NCBI GenBank assembly: GCA_947453015.1 | Contig: CANGFL010000108.1 | Span: 1 to 5,590 of the forward strand | Direction of reading: 5' to 3' | From: Oxalobacteraceae bacterium | Lineage (GTDB): Bacteria > Pseudomonadota > Gammaproteobacteria > Burkholderiales > Burkholderiaceae_D | Length of the DNA: 5,590 nucleotides | Part shown: one piece after another, positions 5,396-5,590 of the stretch | Layout of the letters: the number at the start of each line of letters is the position of its first letter | Numbering within the stretch: the first letter of the stretch is position 1 | Notes under the pieces: model-generated | Seen by the model: the letters and a program-made list of their open reading frames with translations, nothing else | Told to the model about the DNA's origin: nothing | Databases searched by the model: none | Translations under genes and position numbers: made by a program

Positions 5396-5590
5396 GGTGT
5401 CCTCTTTAAGATAGTTTTGATTCTATCTCAGCAACCCCAACCACAGCGCCCAGCATGCGTGAGTAAATTTTAGGCCGTAAGCACAAAATAATTCACCACC
5501 TTCGGCCAGAAGACCGCTTTTACAGCAGGGACATGAGTCATTTAATTTATTTGCTTATTCAAAAACCATCTAAACCGGGTTTGTAGAGCA
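5396..5590. other. Apparently noncoding leader region upstream of the lutC-like gene
   Basis: About 195 bases with no convincing gene. The longest minus-strand ATG frame encodes only 23 residues (ATG at 5540, stop at 5474-5472) and has no good ribosome site. A 17-codon plus-strand frame (5533-5586) is likewise unconvincing. I could not align any minus-strand frame to a LutB C-terminus. A hairpin (5409-5428) and a dyad AAACCgGGTTT near 5572-5582 could be regulatory. No clear promoter is seen; TAAAAT on the minus strand near 5471-5466 is a possible -10 without a good -35. Confidence 0.55.
5409..5428 (-). promoter_or_regulatory. Inverted repeat just upstream of the lutC ribosome site
   Basis: AGATAG (5409-5414) and CTATCT (5423-5428) are perfect complements around an eight-base loop. 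In the mRNA the hairpin ends about three bases before the AGAGGA site of the lutC-like gene. It could be an operator for a regulator, a 5' stabilising stem or chance. The stem is short and AT-rich, so confidence is low. Confidence 0.35.

Noticed and set aside
5472..5540. Minus-strand small frame of 23 codons upstream of lutC (possible leader peptide)
   Set aside because: No adequate ribosome site, no run of regulatory codons and no following attenuator; best regarded as chance.
5396..5590. 3' end of a lutB gene
   Set aside because: All minus-strand frames are interrupted by stops and none shows recognisable LutB sequence.

Overview
The window looks like ordinary, dense chromosome of a proteobacterium of moderate GC content. 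I judge a betaproteobacterium (Burkholderiales-like) most likely, because the 118-residue cytoplasmic FKBP, the pairing of an EI24/CysZ-like membrane protein with a single-domain CinA-like protein, and the small polyhydroxyalkanoate-associated protein are a familiar combination there. A gammaproteobacterium is not excluded. I see no mobile elements, tRNA, rRNA or CRISPR, and no gene looks broken. The only incomplete gene is cut by the left edge.

Layout: (1) 1-450, minus strand: N-terminal part of a histone-deacetylase-family protein that runs off the left edge. (2) 451-726: an AT-rich divergent intergenic region with a cluster of AATCAA/TTGATT repeats and a plausible sigma70 promoter. (3) 727-1254, plus strand: a standalone MASE1-like membrane protein. 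(4) 1279-2944, minus strand: a two-gene unit, EI24-domain membrane protein followed by a CinA N-terminal-domain protein. (5) 2945-3021: a 77-bp divergent promoter region. (6) 3022-3378, plus strand: an FKBP-type peptidyl-prolyl isomerase. (7) 3408-5395, minus strand: a three-gene unit transcribed in the order lutC-like, GhrB/TkrA-like D-2-hydroxyacid dehydrogenase, PHA-system protein. (8) 5396-5590: apparently noncoding leader of that unit.

The right-hand operon suggests handling of C2/C3 hydroxy or keto acids (lactate, glyoxylate, hydroxypyruvate or sugar acids) next to a protein of polyhydroxyalkanoate biology. The link is inferred from neighbourhood and family only. No strong candidate for a new biological system is visible. 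The most worthwhile oddities are the repeat cluster before the MASE1-like gene, the MASE1-like protein without an output domain, the lutC-like gene without adjacent lutA/lutB, and several start-codon and hairpin details.
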